From JBCAWW01 sp039024315 (lineage in GTDB: Bacteria > Bacteroidota > Bacteroidia > J057), in assembly GCA_039024315.1 (NCBI GenBank), contig JBCCQN010000214.1, forward strand, positions 1 to 13,882: 13,882 nucleotides of DNA, written 5' to 3'. Every line of letters starts with the position of its first letter. Position 1 is the first letter of the stretch. A program made the translations under genes and the position numbers. Below, piece by piece: positions 1 through 6,044 of this stretch. The notes beneath the pieces were generated by a model that was not told the origin of the DNA, made no database searches, and saw only the letters and a program-made list of their open reading frames with translations.

Positions 1-77
1 CCCCAAGCGGGTAAGGCCATAGTGCCAGCCGCGAGCATACCCACCGAAGTGAGAAATCTTCTTCTATTAGTAGTCAT
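1..77 (-). CDS. Partial gene: N-terminus of a Tat-exported protein
   Basis: The first 25 codons of a leftward gene are visible, starting with ATG at 77. They read MTTNRRRFLTSVGMLAAG and continue TMALPAW before the window ends. The NRRRFLTS stretch is a good twin-arginine motif (RRxFL) and is followed by an uncharged, alanine-rich h-region, so the product is probably exported folded through the Tat system. In Bacteroidota such leaders are frequent on Gfo/Idh/MocA-type oxidoreductases, sugar isomerase/epimerase-like proteins and sulfatases, but no mature domain is visible and I assign no function. It is divergent from the araC-type gene at 312, with a shared upstream region of 234 bp. Confidence 0.7.
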   Translation of the reverse strand, partial: MTTNRRRFLTSVGMLAAGTMALPAW

Positions 78-311
78 AGTCAGTTTTTTCGGTTAGAAGA
101 ATATACGCATTCCCTCCAGAGATCAGGCTGGGAACGGTTGGAAATAGAGTCTTAATCTTACGGTATTTAGGCCTATTACCTTGAACCTTTAAGGATTGAA
201 ATCGAAGGTAGGTTTAAGGGGGATTATATCTTGCGGAAATCATGCTGTTGAAGCAAAAGCAAAAAGAGTTTAAATTAAATTCGGGTTAATAACTTTCTAC
301 TGATACATCGG

Positions 312-1148
312 ATGGAGTTTAGAGAACAGACCATAAAGTATAAGAACCGTATTGTATTCATTAAGCTATCAATGCCTCATTTTGATCGCTCCTTGAAGCA
401 TTATATGGAAGATGAGGCCTGCTTTATGTTTGTTAATAAAGGAGAGGTGGGGGTTCGATCGCAAGAAGATTACTTCAAGCTTAATAGAGAGGTGGCGATG
501 ATAGCCAAGTGTCTCAACTATTTTTTTGAGCCTAGTGATGATCCTAGTAAATGTGAAGATGGGATAGAATCGGTGGGGATTTTTCTGTACCCCTCCTTAG
601 TAAAGGATTTATTTGAATTTGATCTATCTAGCTCTACTCATAGGCTAAACTATAATTTGAGGCAGGTTCAGGTGGATCGATTGCTAGAAAATTATCGAGA
701 AAGCATCAATATACTTTTAGACAATCCTGAACTAGTAGATGACAATATCATCAAGACGAAACTGCGTGAATTTGTATTGCTGATGACTAAATCTCAAGAC
801 GTGCCCTCGCAGCTTGATTTTTTGGCAGCCATATTTAAGCCCAACGAAGTATCCTTTAAGTCTACTATCCAGCATAATCTATACGCCAATCTTTCTCTGG
901 ATGAACTGGCCGCCTTGTGCCATATGAGTTTGTCTTCTTTTAAGAGGAAGTTTAAAACTGTGTTTGGCGAGAGCCCCAAGAAGTATATCGTGAAGAAAAA
1001 GGTAGAAAGGGCCGCTGAATTACTAAAAGCAAATGACCTGCGGGTTTCTGATGTAGCTTATGACGTTGGTTTTGATTCTTTGACGACTTTCAACCGAAAT
1101 TTTAGCAGCTTTTTTGGAATTAGCCCCTCTGAGTATCGTTTGAGCTAA
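312..1148 (+). CDS. AraC-family transcriptional regulator
   Basis: This 278-residue protein has a C-terminal AraC/XylS DNA-binding domain (about residues 180-276). The first helix-turn-helix lies at about 194-214 (LSLDELAALCHMSLSSFKRK) and the second at about 244-264 (VSDVAYDVGFDSLTTFNRNF), followed by the usual FFGISPSEYR end. The N-terminal 160 residues show no motif I can name and presumably sense a ligand. The ATG at 312 is the first in frame. A TAacTTTC at 290-297 resembles a Bacteroidetes -7 box but has no clear partner. The gene is followed after 85 nt by the DUF4345-SDR pair, and a direct repeat typical of AraC-family sites starts inside its last codons. It probably controls that pair; the inducer is unknown. 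Confidence 0.93.
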   Translation: MEFREQTIKYKNRIVFIKLSMPHFDRSLKHYMEDEACFMFVNKGEVGVRSQEDYFKLNREVAMIAKCLNYFFEPSDDPSKCEDGIESVGIFLYPSLVKDLFEFDLSSSTHRLNYNLRQVQVDRLLENYRESINILLDNPELVDDNIIKTKLREFVLLMTKSQDVPSQLDFLAAIFKPNEVSFKSTIQHNLYANLSLDELAALCHMSLSSFKRKFKTVFGESPKKYIVKKKVERAAELLKANDLRVSDVAYDVGFDSLTTFNRNFSSFFGISPSEYRLS

Positions 1149-1175
1149 AATGGTGAGTTATTGAGCTAAAACGGT
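1140..1175 (+). promoter_or_regulatory. Direct repeat, probable AraC-family operator
   Basis: TTGAGCTAAAATGGT (1140-1154) is repeated as TTGAGCTAAAACGGT (1161-1175). There is one mismatch in 15 nt and the period is exactly 21 nt, two helical turns. Tandem sites on one face of the DNA are the usual arrangement for AraC-family activators (established knowledge). The first copy overlaps the last codons and stop of the regulator gene; the second ends 58 nt before the DUF4345 start. I found no third copy near 2700, upstream of the dehalogenase. Binding is inferred. Confidence 0.55.
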
Positions 1176-1233
1176 ACGATCCTCCCTGACATAATCATGA
1201 CTTTTGTTCAAGACAACACAAAAGAACAATGTC

Positions 1234-1629
1234 ATGAGAAATTCAAAAGCATTAAATGCCTATCTAATCATCTCAGGTTTACTCCTCACTTTTATTGGCG
1301 GAGTAACTTTGCTAATGCCAGTAGAAATGAAAACTGGTTCTGGGATAGAAGTGGCCGGAAATATCAGTGTACTAAATGATATTCGCGCCTCTTCGGCTCT
1401 CTTGCTGAGCTTAGCCATTCTTAACCTTTTGGGGGCTTTTTCACAAAAGCTAAAGTTCAGTGCTTCCTTAGTCTCTTCTATTCTGTTTCTCGCTCTCGGT
1501 ACCGGGAGAGTGCTGAGCATATTGATCGACGGTATGCCGGTAGAAGGCTTATTGGGCGCGACCCTATTGGAGTTCATCCTAGGGATTGCGGGACTCATTC
1601 TATTTATCATCAATCGAGAAAAAAATTAA
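1234..1629 (+). CDS. Small integral membrane protein, DUF4345-like
   Basis: From the ATG at 1234 this is a 131-residue protein with four predicted membrane helices (about 10-29, 53-69, 75-97 and 105-126). The stretch NDIRASSALLLSLAILNLLG (49-68), with its invariant-looking D-I-R-A before the second helix, resembles DUF4345 proteins; their function is unknown. An upstream in-frame ATG at 1204 would add ten polar residues. I prefer 1234 because its leader (acacaaaag...gtcATG) closely matches that of the next gene (acacaaaaagtcATG), suggesting a shared initiation context. It lies 13 nt before the SDR gene, and the two surely form one transcript, probably controlled by the AraC-type regulator upstream. 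Confidence 0.75.
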   Translation: MRNSKALNAYLIISGLLLTFIGGVTLLMPVEMKTGSGIEVAGNISVLNDIRASSALLLSLAILNLLGAFSQKLKFSASLVSSILFLALGTGRVLSILIDGMPVEGLLGATLLEFILGIAGLILFIINREKN

Positions 1630-1642
1630 AACACAAAAAGTC

Positions 1643-2566
1643 ATGAATAAAGTAATAATGATAACGGGTGCCAACGCAGGCATCGGTAAGGAAACAGCAA
1701 GACAGCTTGCCTTATTATCCGAAACAGAAAAAGTGTATTTGGCTTGCCGTAATCCTATCAAAGCTGAGGAAGCCAAGCAATCCTTAGTGCAGTCTGTGGG
1801 AAGGGACATTTTTGAAATTGTCATTATGGACGTTTCTGATCTTGACTCCGTCAAGGAAGCCGTGAAAAATTTATCGGAGCCTATTGATGCCTTAATCATG
1901 AATGCCGGTGGCATGGGAGGAAAAGATCCCCAACGCCTAACTAGAGACAATGTCACGATGATCACCGCCTCTAATCTCTTAGGACATGTGGTGCTTTTGG
2001 ACGAATTGCTCAAAGAGAATAAACTGAAAAAAGTAGCGCTCTTTGCCGCTTCTGAAGCAGCGAGAGGAATTAAGAAAATGGGGATGAAGCGACCCGCTTT
2101 GGCCTCTTCCTCGGAAGAAGAGTTCGCAACGGTATTTGATGGTAGCTACTTTGGCGAAGACTTTGATCCAATGCAGGTCTATGGTGCGGTGAAATATGGT
2201 GGAGTGCTCTGGATGTCTTCCATGGCAAGGAAATTTCCTGATATCCGCTTTATCAGTATGAGTCCTGGTGGTACACGCGGAACGGAAGGCATGAATGATA
2301 TGCCATTTTTCCAAAGAATCATGATGAAATATGTTGGGATGCAGCTATTGATGCCACTGCTTGGCTTATCACACAGTTTAAGTGCAGGAGCTAAGCGCTT
2401 TGTAGATGGGATCAATGATAAAAAGCTGGAAAGCGGGATCTTCTATGCCAGTAAAGAAAAAGTGCTTACTGGGCCCGTAGTGGATCAAAGTAGCATATTT
2501 CCAGACCTGAGTAATGAATTGTATCAAGACAATGCCAATGAGGCAATTCATAGATTTGTCCACTAG
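1643..2566 (+). CDS. Short-chain dehydrogenase/reductase (SDR)
   Basis: This 307-residue NAD(P)-dependent oxidoreductase of the classical SDR fold has the cofactor motif TGANAGIG at 8-15, an acidic D63 after beta-strand 3, NAG at 87-89, and a full catalytic tetrad N111 (NLLGH), S137, Y180 and K184 (YGAVK). The start TGANAGIGKETA and the LACRNPIKAEEA stretch (33-44) recall retinol-dehydrogenase and WW-domain-oxidoreductase-like SDRs, so NADP(H) preference is likely, but the substrate cannot be read from sequence. ATG 1643 is preferred over an in-frame ATG at 1586, which lies inside the DUF4345 gene and would add 19 residues before the first beta-strand. The downstream dehalogenase makes a halo-alcohol or alcohol substrate conceivable; that is only an inference. 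Confidence 0.9.
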   Translation: MNKVIMITGANAGIGKETARQLALLSETEKVYLACRNPIKAEEAKQSLVQSVGRDIFEIVIMDVSDLDSVKEAVKNLSEPIDALIMNAGGMGGKDPQRLTRDNVTMITASNLLGHVVLLDELLKENKLKKVALFAASEAARGIKKMGMKRPALASSSEEEFATVFDGSYFGEDFDPMQVYGAVKYGGVLWMSSMARKFPDIRFISMSPGGTRGTEGMNDMPFFQRIMMKYVGMQLLMPLLGLSHSLSAGAKRFVDGINDKKLESGIFYASKEKVLTGPVVDQSSIFPDLSNELYQDNANEAIHRFVH

Positions 2567-2584
2567 TTAATTAAAAACGTAAAC

Positions 2585-2600
2585 GCCTAGTCTGCTAGGC
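2585..2600 (+). terminator. Small hairpin after the SDR gene
   Basis: GCCTAG-tctg-CTAGGC forms a perfect 6-bp stem with a 4-nt loop, 18 nt after the SDR stop. No T-run follows, so it is a weak terminator or an mRNA 3'-end stabiliser at best. Confidence 0.4.
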
Positions 2601-2722
2601 CACAAAATCAACTTACCCTTTAGGTTTTATTCAAATTCAAAATGCTGGGGCATTTGGGACAGGATCCTCATGCTTAGTGTCCAGCAAAAGAGAACAAATT
2701 TTTAATCATAAAATTCAGAATA

Positions 2723-3697
2723 ATGAAAAATATAATCATCCTCCTCGCAATCATAATGGCCTCTGCTTCTAGCTTAGCAGCCCAAGCCATTTCGGCTGAA
2801 TTTCCTTTTGAATCAAAATATCTAGAAGTATATGGTGCTAAGATGCATTATGTAGAAGAGTATAAAGATGAATCAAATCCAGATCAGCTGACCTTCTTAT
2901 TTCTGCATGGCAACCCAACTTCTAATTATTTGTGGCGCAACATTATTCCCTATGTTGAAGGGGTAGGAAGCGCCATTGCCCCTGACCTAATCGGAATGGG
3001 AAAATCTGACAAGCCCGAAATTGATTACACTTTTGCAGATCACGCTAAGTACTTGGAGGAGTTTATTCGACTCAAAAACTTGAAAAATGTGGTACTCGTA
3101 TTGCACGATTGGGGTTCAGGTCTGGGCTTTCATTATGCCTCTCGGCATGAAGAAAATATCGTGGGAATCGCCTTTATGGAAGCAGTTACTAAACCGCTTA
3201 CTTGGAAAGACGCTGCCTTTACGGAACGTATTCTCTTCAAACGCTTGAGAGATGAGAAGAAAGGGCACAAAATGATTGCGGAAAACAATTTCTTCATTGA
3301 CAAATTCCTCTTTGAGTTAGGCACAGTACGTGAATTAACAGAGGAAGAAAAGGAGTATTATTCAGCGCCTTATCCAACAGTGGAAAGTCGTAAACCAGTT
3401 GAAACTTGGCCCAAAGAAATTCCTTTTGACGGTAAGACCGCAACTAATTATGCCGCTATCAATGCTTACTCTCAGTGGCTAGAAGCTTCCACTTTACCTA
3501 AGCTATTGCTTTACGCGACACCAGGGATGATTCTTAAGAGAAAAAGTGTCGAGAGAATCAAACGAGACTTTCAAAACTTAGAGGCAGTTTTTGTAGGCAA
3601 AGGCAAGCATTATCTGCAAGAAGATCATCCCCATGAGATTGGGATTGCTTTGCAAAACTGGGCTGGAAGTCTGAGAGCCATGAGTTCTACGAAGTAA
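2723..3697 (+). CDS. dhaA: Haloalkane dehalogenase (HLD-II type) with signal peptide
   Basis: This is an alpha/beta hydrolase that should cleave carbon-halogen bonds of haloalkanes to give an alcohol and halide. The catalytic pentad of subfamily HLD-II is complete: nucleophile D129 and halide-binding W130 in HDWGS, halide-binding N64 in HGNPTSNYLWRN, acid E153 in FMEAV, and base H296 in GKGKHYLQEDHP. The DLIGMGKSDKP segment (88-98) and the helical cap (about 155-255) also fit DhaA/LinB. Homology to DhaA begins at FPF (27-29). The preceding 22 residues are an extra signal peptide: MKN, a hydrophobic core, and a likely cleavage after AQA (20-22). Export to the periplasm is therefore inferred. 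The gene stands 156 bp after the SDR gene and ends at a strong terminator. I cannot tell the natural substrate. Confidence 0.88.
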   Translation: MKNIIILLAIIMASASSLAAQAISAEFPFESKYLEVYGAKMHYVEEYKDESNPDQLTFLFLHGNPTSNYLWRNIIPYVEGVGSAIAPDLIGMGKSDKPEIDYTFADHAKYLEEFIRLKNLKNVVLVLHDWGSGLGFHYASRHEENIVGIAFMEAVTKPLTWKDAAFTERILFKRLRDEKKGHKMIAENNFFIDKFLFELGTVRELTEEEKEYYSAPYPTVESRKPVETWPKEIPFDGKTATNYAAINAYSQWLEASTLPKLLLYATPGMILKRKSVERIKRDFQNLEAVFVGKGKHYLQEDHPHEIGIALQNWAGSLRAMSSTK

Positions 3698-3720
3698 TAG
3701 ATAGCTGAGAATTGAAAACT

Positions 3721-3758
3721 TGAATAAAGCCTGCATAATACTATGTGGGCTTTATTCA
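3721..3758 (+). terminator. Strong intrinsic terminator after the dehalogenase
   Basis: TGAATAAAGCC (3721-3731) and GGCTTTATTCA (3748-3758) form a perfect 11-bp stem. Inside it, CATA/TATG can add four more pairs. The stem starts 23 nt after the stop codon and is followed by an AT-rich tail. Confidence 0.8.
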
Positions 3759-3809
3759 AATATTTATTTGTAGATTATTTTCAATGATAATGACGTTAAA
3801 GAGTCTTAT

Positions 3810-3824
3810 CGTTCCGCGAAGCGG
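3810..3824 (+). repeat. Dispersed GTTCCGCG-N-AGCGG repeat, copy 1
   Basis: CGTTCCGCGAAGCGG contains a CCGC-gaa-GCGG hairpin. It is the same element as at 9242, 9393 and 12660, with partial copies at 9149, 12862 and 12989. This copy is preceded by cttat and sits 30 nt before the start codon of the downstream membrane-protein gene, so it would lie in that gene's leader or promoter. Confidence 0.6.
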
Positions 3825-3854
3825 CAAAAACTATATCAACAAATCTCAAATACC

Positions 3855-4280
3855 ATGCACCCTATCCTAAAAAATATCTTAGCCGTGATCGCTGGCTGGT
3901 TTGGCGGAAGTCTCGTCAATATGGGCTTGGTTCAAATGGGACATAGTGTATTTCCTCTCGCTGGGGTAGATCCCAATGATATGGAGGCTATGGCTGCTGC
4001 TATGCCGACTATGGGGGCAGAACATTTTGTTTTCCCTTTTCTGGCGCATGCGCTTGGGACTTTGGTAGGCGCTGCGATTGCTTACCTCATTGCCGCTAAT
4101 CACAAAATGAAATTTGCCCTTGGCATCGGTGGACTATTTCTACTTGGTGGGATAGCGGTCAATTTTAGATTGCCGGGACCGACTTGGTTTACTGCCCTTG
4201 ATATTTTGCTGGCTTATATCCCCATGGCTTGGCTAGGGGGAAAAATCGGGGAGAGGATTCAAGCGCGCCAACAAGCCTAG
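3855..4280 (+). CDS. Small four-helix membrane protein of unknown function
   Basis: The gene encodes 141 residues with four hydrophobic segments (about 7-29, 57-80, 86-103 and 113-131). A short loop rich in Met, Ala and Asp (38-56) follows the first helix, and a basic C-terminal tail (KIGERIQARQQA) is probably cytoplasmic. The segment around RLPGPTWFTALDILLAYIPM (105-124) is the most family-like part, yet I do not recognise a named domain. ATG 3855 is the first start and immediately precedes the hydrophobic helix. The gene stands alone: a terminator lies upstream at 3721-3758 and another directly after its stop, where it meets the convergent fadA gene. Reading frame and composition look genuine. 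Confidence 0.8.
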   Translation: MHPILKNILAVIAGWFGGSLVNMGLVQMGHSVFPLAGVDPNDMEAMAAAMPTMGAEHFVFPFLAHALGTLVGAAIAYLIAANHKMKFALGIGGLFLLGGIAVNFRLPGPTWFTALDILLAYIPMAWLGGKIGERIQARQQA

Positions 4281-4286
4281 ACCCAC

Positions 4287-4316
4287 AAAAAAGCGGCTCA
4301 CCTAAAGGCGAGCCGC
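4287..4316 (-). terminator. Bidirectional intrinsic terminator, end of the fad operon
   Basis: GCGGCTC (4293-4299) pairs with GAGCCGC (4310-4316). On the minus strand the stem is followed by six T residues (4292-4287), which makes a clear terminator for the leftward operon, 27 nt past the fadA stop. On the plus strand it lies 12 nt after the membrane-protein stop and probably serves that gene too. Confidence 0.85.
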
Positions 4317-4343
4317 ATATAAAAATAGTATAATAAGGATCGT

Positions 4344-5519
4344 TTAGCTTAGGTTTTCAAAGACACCAGCTACGCCTTGACCACCTCCCACACATGCAGT
4401 TACGATACCGTATTTCTGCTGGCGGCGGGCCATTTCGTTCATCAACTGCACCGTGAGTTTGCCACCGGTACAACCTAATGGGTGTCCCAAAGCGATGGCG
4501 CCACCGTTTGGATTGACGATAGAAGGATCGAGATCTAGCTCACGGATGACCGCTAACGACTGAGAAGCAAAAGCTTCGTTCAATTCAAATTGATCGATGT
4601 CGTTCTTGCTGAGTCCTGTTTGCTTAAGCACTTTTGGTACGGCTACGATGGGTCCCATACCCATGATGCGTGGGTCGATGCCTTCAGTAGCATAACCAAC
4701 CATGCGCGCTTTTGGCTCAATGCCCAGTTCCTTGACCATTCTCTCAGACATGATCATGACGAAAGCCGCTCCGTCAGAGGTTTGAGAAGAGTTACCTGCG
4801 GTAACGGTGCCATTATTACGGAATACTGGGCGCAACTTGGCCAAGGCTTCGATGCTCGTTCCGCGACGCGGGCCTTCATCTGTATCAACTACATACTTCT
4901 TAACCTGACGCATACCTTCCTCATCGATATAGCGATCTTCTACTGCGATAGGTACGATCTGGTCTTTGAAGTAGCCTTTTTCTAAGGCGTTGAGGGCTTT
5001 CATGTGAGAATGGTAAGAAAACTCATCCATGTCCTCACGGGTGATTTTATAATCAGCCGCTACCTCTTCAGCAGTAATACCCATGCCTAGGTACCAGTCT
5101 GGGTGTTTCGTAGCCACATCATAGTTGAGCGCTACTTTATGTCCCATCATCGGTAGGAGAGACATACTTTCAATGCCTCCGGCAACGATACAGTCTGCCA
5201 TACCGGCTTTGATTTTGGCTACGCCAAGAGCAATAGTTTCAAGACCTGAACCGCAATAGCGATTCACAGTAACCCCTGAAACGTTCATCGGCAAAGCCAT
5301 CAAAGAAATCATACGACCGATCTGCATGCCTTGCTCTGCCTCTGGCACGGCACAGCCACAAATCAAATCGTCAATACGAGTAGGATCTAGTTCAGGTACG
5401 CTGGCTACGAGATGCTTTACCACCTCTGCGCCCAAGTCGTCTGAACGAAAGTTTTTAAAGCCGCCGCGGTTGGCTTTGCCAACTGCAGAACGATATCCGG
5501 CTACGATATATGCTTCCAT
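4344..5519 (-). CDS. fadA: Acetyl-CoA acyltransferase (3-ketoacyl-CoA thiolase)
   Basis: This 391-residue degradative thiolase catalyses the last beta-oxidation step, cleaving 3-ketoacyl-CoA with CoA to acetyl-CoA and a shortened acyl-CoA. The nucleophilic Cys89 is in VNRYCGSGLE, Asn314-Glu315 in NEAFA, His346 in GGAIALGHPLGCTGG, and the second active-site Cys376 in TACVGGGQG. Length and residue positions match the family (usual Cys about 89, His about 348, Cys about 378). It is the last gene of the leftward operon with fadN, which supplies its substrate. The four-helix-bundle gene lies between, ending only 33 nt before this ATG, so the leader of fadA lies within the AGTAnnn heptad repeats. 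Cytoplasmic; probably controlled by the MarR-type protein. Confidence 0.95.
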   Translation of the reverse strand: MEAYIVAGYRSAVGKANRGGFKNFRSDDLGAEVVKHLVASVPELDPTRIDDLICGCAVPEAEQGMQIGRMISLMALPMNVSGVTVNRYCGSGLETIALGVAKIKAGMADCIVAGGIESMSLLPMMGHKVALNYDVATKHPDWYLGMGITAEEVAADYKITREDMDEFSYHSHMKALNALEKGYFKDQIVPIAVEDRYIDEEGMRQVKKYVVDTDEGPRRGTSIEALAKLRPVFRNNGTVTAGNSSQTSDGAAFVMIMSERMVKELGIEPKARMVGYATEGIDPRIMGMGPIVAVPKVLKQTGLSKNDIDQFELNEAFASQSLAVIRELDLDPSIVNPNGGAIALGHPLGCTGGKLTVQLMNEMARRQQKYGIVTACVGGGQGVAGVFENLS

Positions 5520-5527
5520 TATCTTTT

Positions 5528-5555
5528 AGTATTAAGTATGGAGTAGAAAGTATTA
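5528..5555 (+). repeat. Heptad repeat array, left flank of the four-helix-bundle gene
   Basis: Four units in exact 7-nt phase: AGTATTA (5528), AGTATGG (5535), AGTAGAA (5542) and AGTATTA (5549). The last unit supplies the stop codon of the four-helix-bundle gene (minus strand, 5553-5555). The inverse array is at 6013-6044. Confidence 0.8.
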
Positions 5556-5909
5556 AGACTGCTGGAGGCTTTTGGAAAGTCCTACTAGCATTCGGGATAC
5601 TTCCTGGGTTTTATTGATCAAATCTTGCGTTACTTGGGGCTTTGAATAGCCTAAATCTTTTGCGATTAAAAGCTGAGTTTCCAGTTCATAAGCTGAGCCT
5701 AGAGCTATGCCGAGGTGATAAGCTAGTTGCTTATTGGTGCCTCGACCACATCCTTCGGCAATATTACTTGGAACGGAGACCGCCGCTCGTTTCATTTGGG
5801 CTACTAATCCAAATAACTCGTAATTAGGGAAGCTATTGAGTAAGGGAAAAATTTCTGTAACTAATGACCTAGATTTTTTCCAAACCTCAAGCTTCTTGAA
5901 ATCATGCAT
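5553..5909 (-). CDS. Four-helix-bundle protein (23S rRNA IVS protein family)
   Basis: This 118-residue protein has the hallmarks of the four-helix-bundle / 23S rRNA intervening-sequence protein family (TIGR02436-like, related to the Avd accessory protein of diversity-generating retroelements). It begins with FKKLEVWKKS (4-13), has the core QMKRAAVSVPSNIAEG (38-53) with GRGTNKQ after it, and GSAYELETQL (71-80) followed by AKDLGY. Length is normal. The molecular role of solitary members is unknown; structural homologues are basic, pentameric and bind nucleic acid. It interrupts fadN and fadA, which otherwise act in sequence, with 133 nt upstream and 33 nt downstream, and is flanked by inverted AGTAnnn heptads. 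It has no evident link to fatty acid oxidation, and I regard it as an insertion. Confidence 0.9.
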   Translation of the reverse strand: MHDFKKLEVWKKSRSLVTEIFPLLNSFPNYELFGLVAQMKRAAVSVPSNIAEGCGRGTNKQLAYHLGIALGSAYELETQLLIAKDLGYSKPQVTQDLINKTQEVSRMLVGLSKSLQQS

Positions 5910-5940
5910 TTTGCTAGTAAAAAGTAGTGTGAATAAGTTA

Positions 5941-6012
5941 AAGAGACTGTTTTATATCCTTAGTCTTGCTAGAGACAAAAGCGTTAAACTCTTTTAGAAA
6001 AAACCGTCTCTC
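5941..6012 (-). other. Structured leader upstream of the four-helix-bundle gene
   Basis: AAGAGACTGTTTT (5941-5953) and AAAACCGTCTCTC (6000-6012) are inverted repeats matching at 11 of 13 positions. Inside lie two smaller pairs, GTCT/AGAC (5963-5966 and 5973-5976) and AAAAG/CTTTT (5977-5981 and 5991-5995). The transcript can fold into a long branched hairpin between the heptad array and the gene start. Confidence 0.5.
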
Positions 6013-6044
6013 TACTTAATACTATATACTTTCTACTAAATACT
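6013..6044 (-). repeat. Heptad repeat array, right flank of the four-helix-bundle gene
   Basis: TACT occurs at 6013, 6020, 6027, 6034 and 6041, five units in exact 7-nt phase. Read on the minus strand they are AGTAnnn units, so the array is inverted relative to 5528-5555. The outer end overlaps the fadN stop codon (6043-6045). Confidence 0.8.

Noticed and set aside
1260..1613. 117-residue antisense open frame over the DUF4345 gene
   Set aside because: Shadow frame of a membrane-protein gene; no domain, start context or conservation argument.
1586..1642. Earlier in-frame start for the SDR gene
   Set aside because: It lies inside the DUF4345 coding region and adds 19 residues before the first beta-strand of the Rossmann fold; 1643 has the better context.
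312..3697. Dedicated organohalide-degradation operon (AraC, DUF4345, SDR, dehalogenase)
   Set aside because: The dehalogenase is separated by 156 bp and a small hairpin, the AraC-type direct repeat is not repeated before it, and the SDR substrate is unknown. Co-function is possible but not supported by sequence.
5528..6044. CRISPR-like array from the phased heptads
   Set aside because: Units are 7 nt, adjacent without spacers, in two inverted blocks separated by a gene; this does not resemble a CRISPR.
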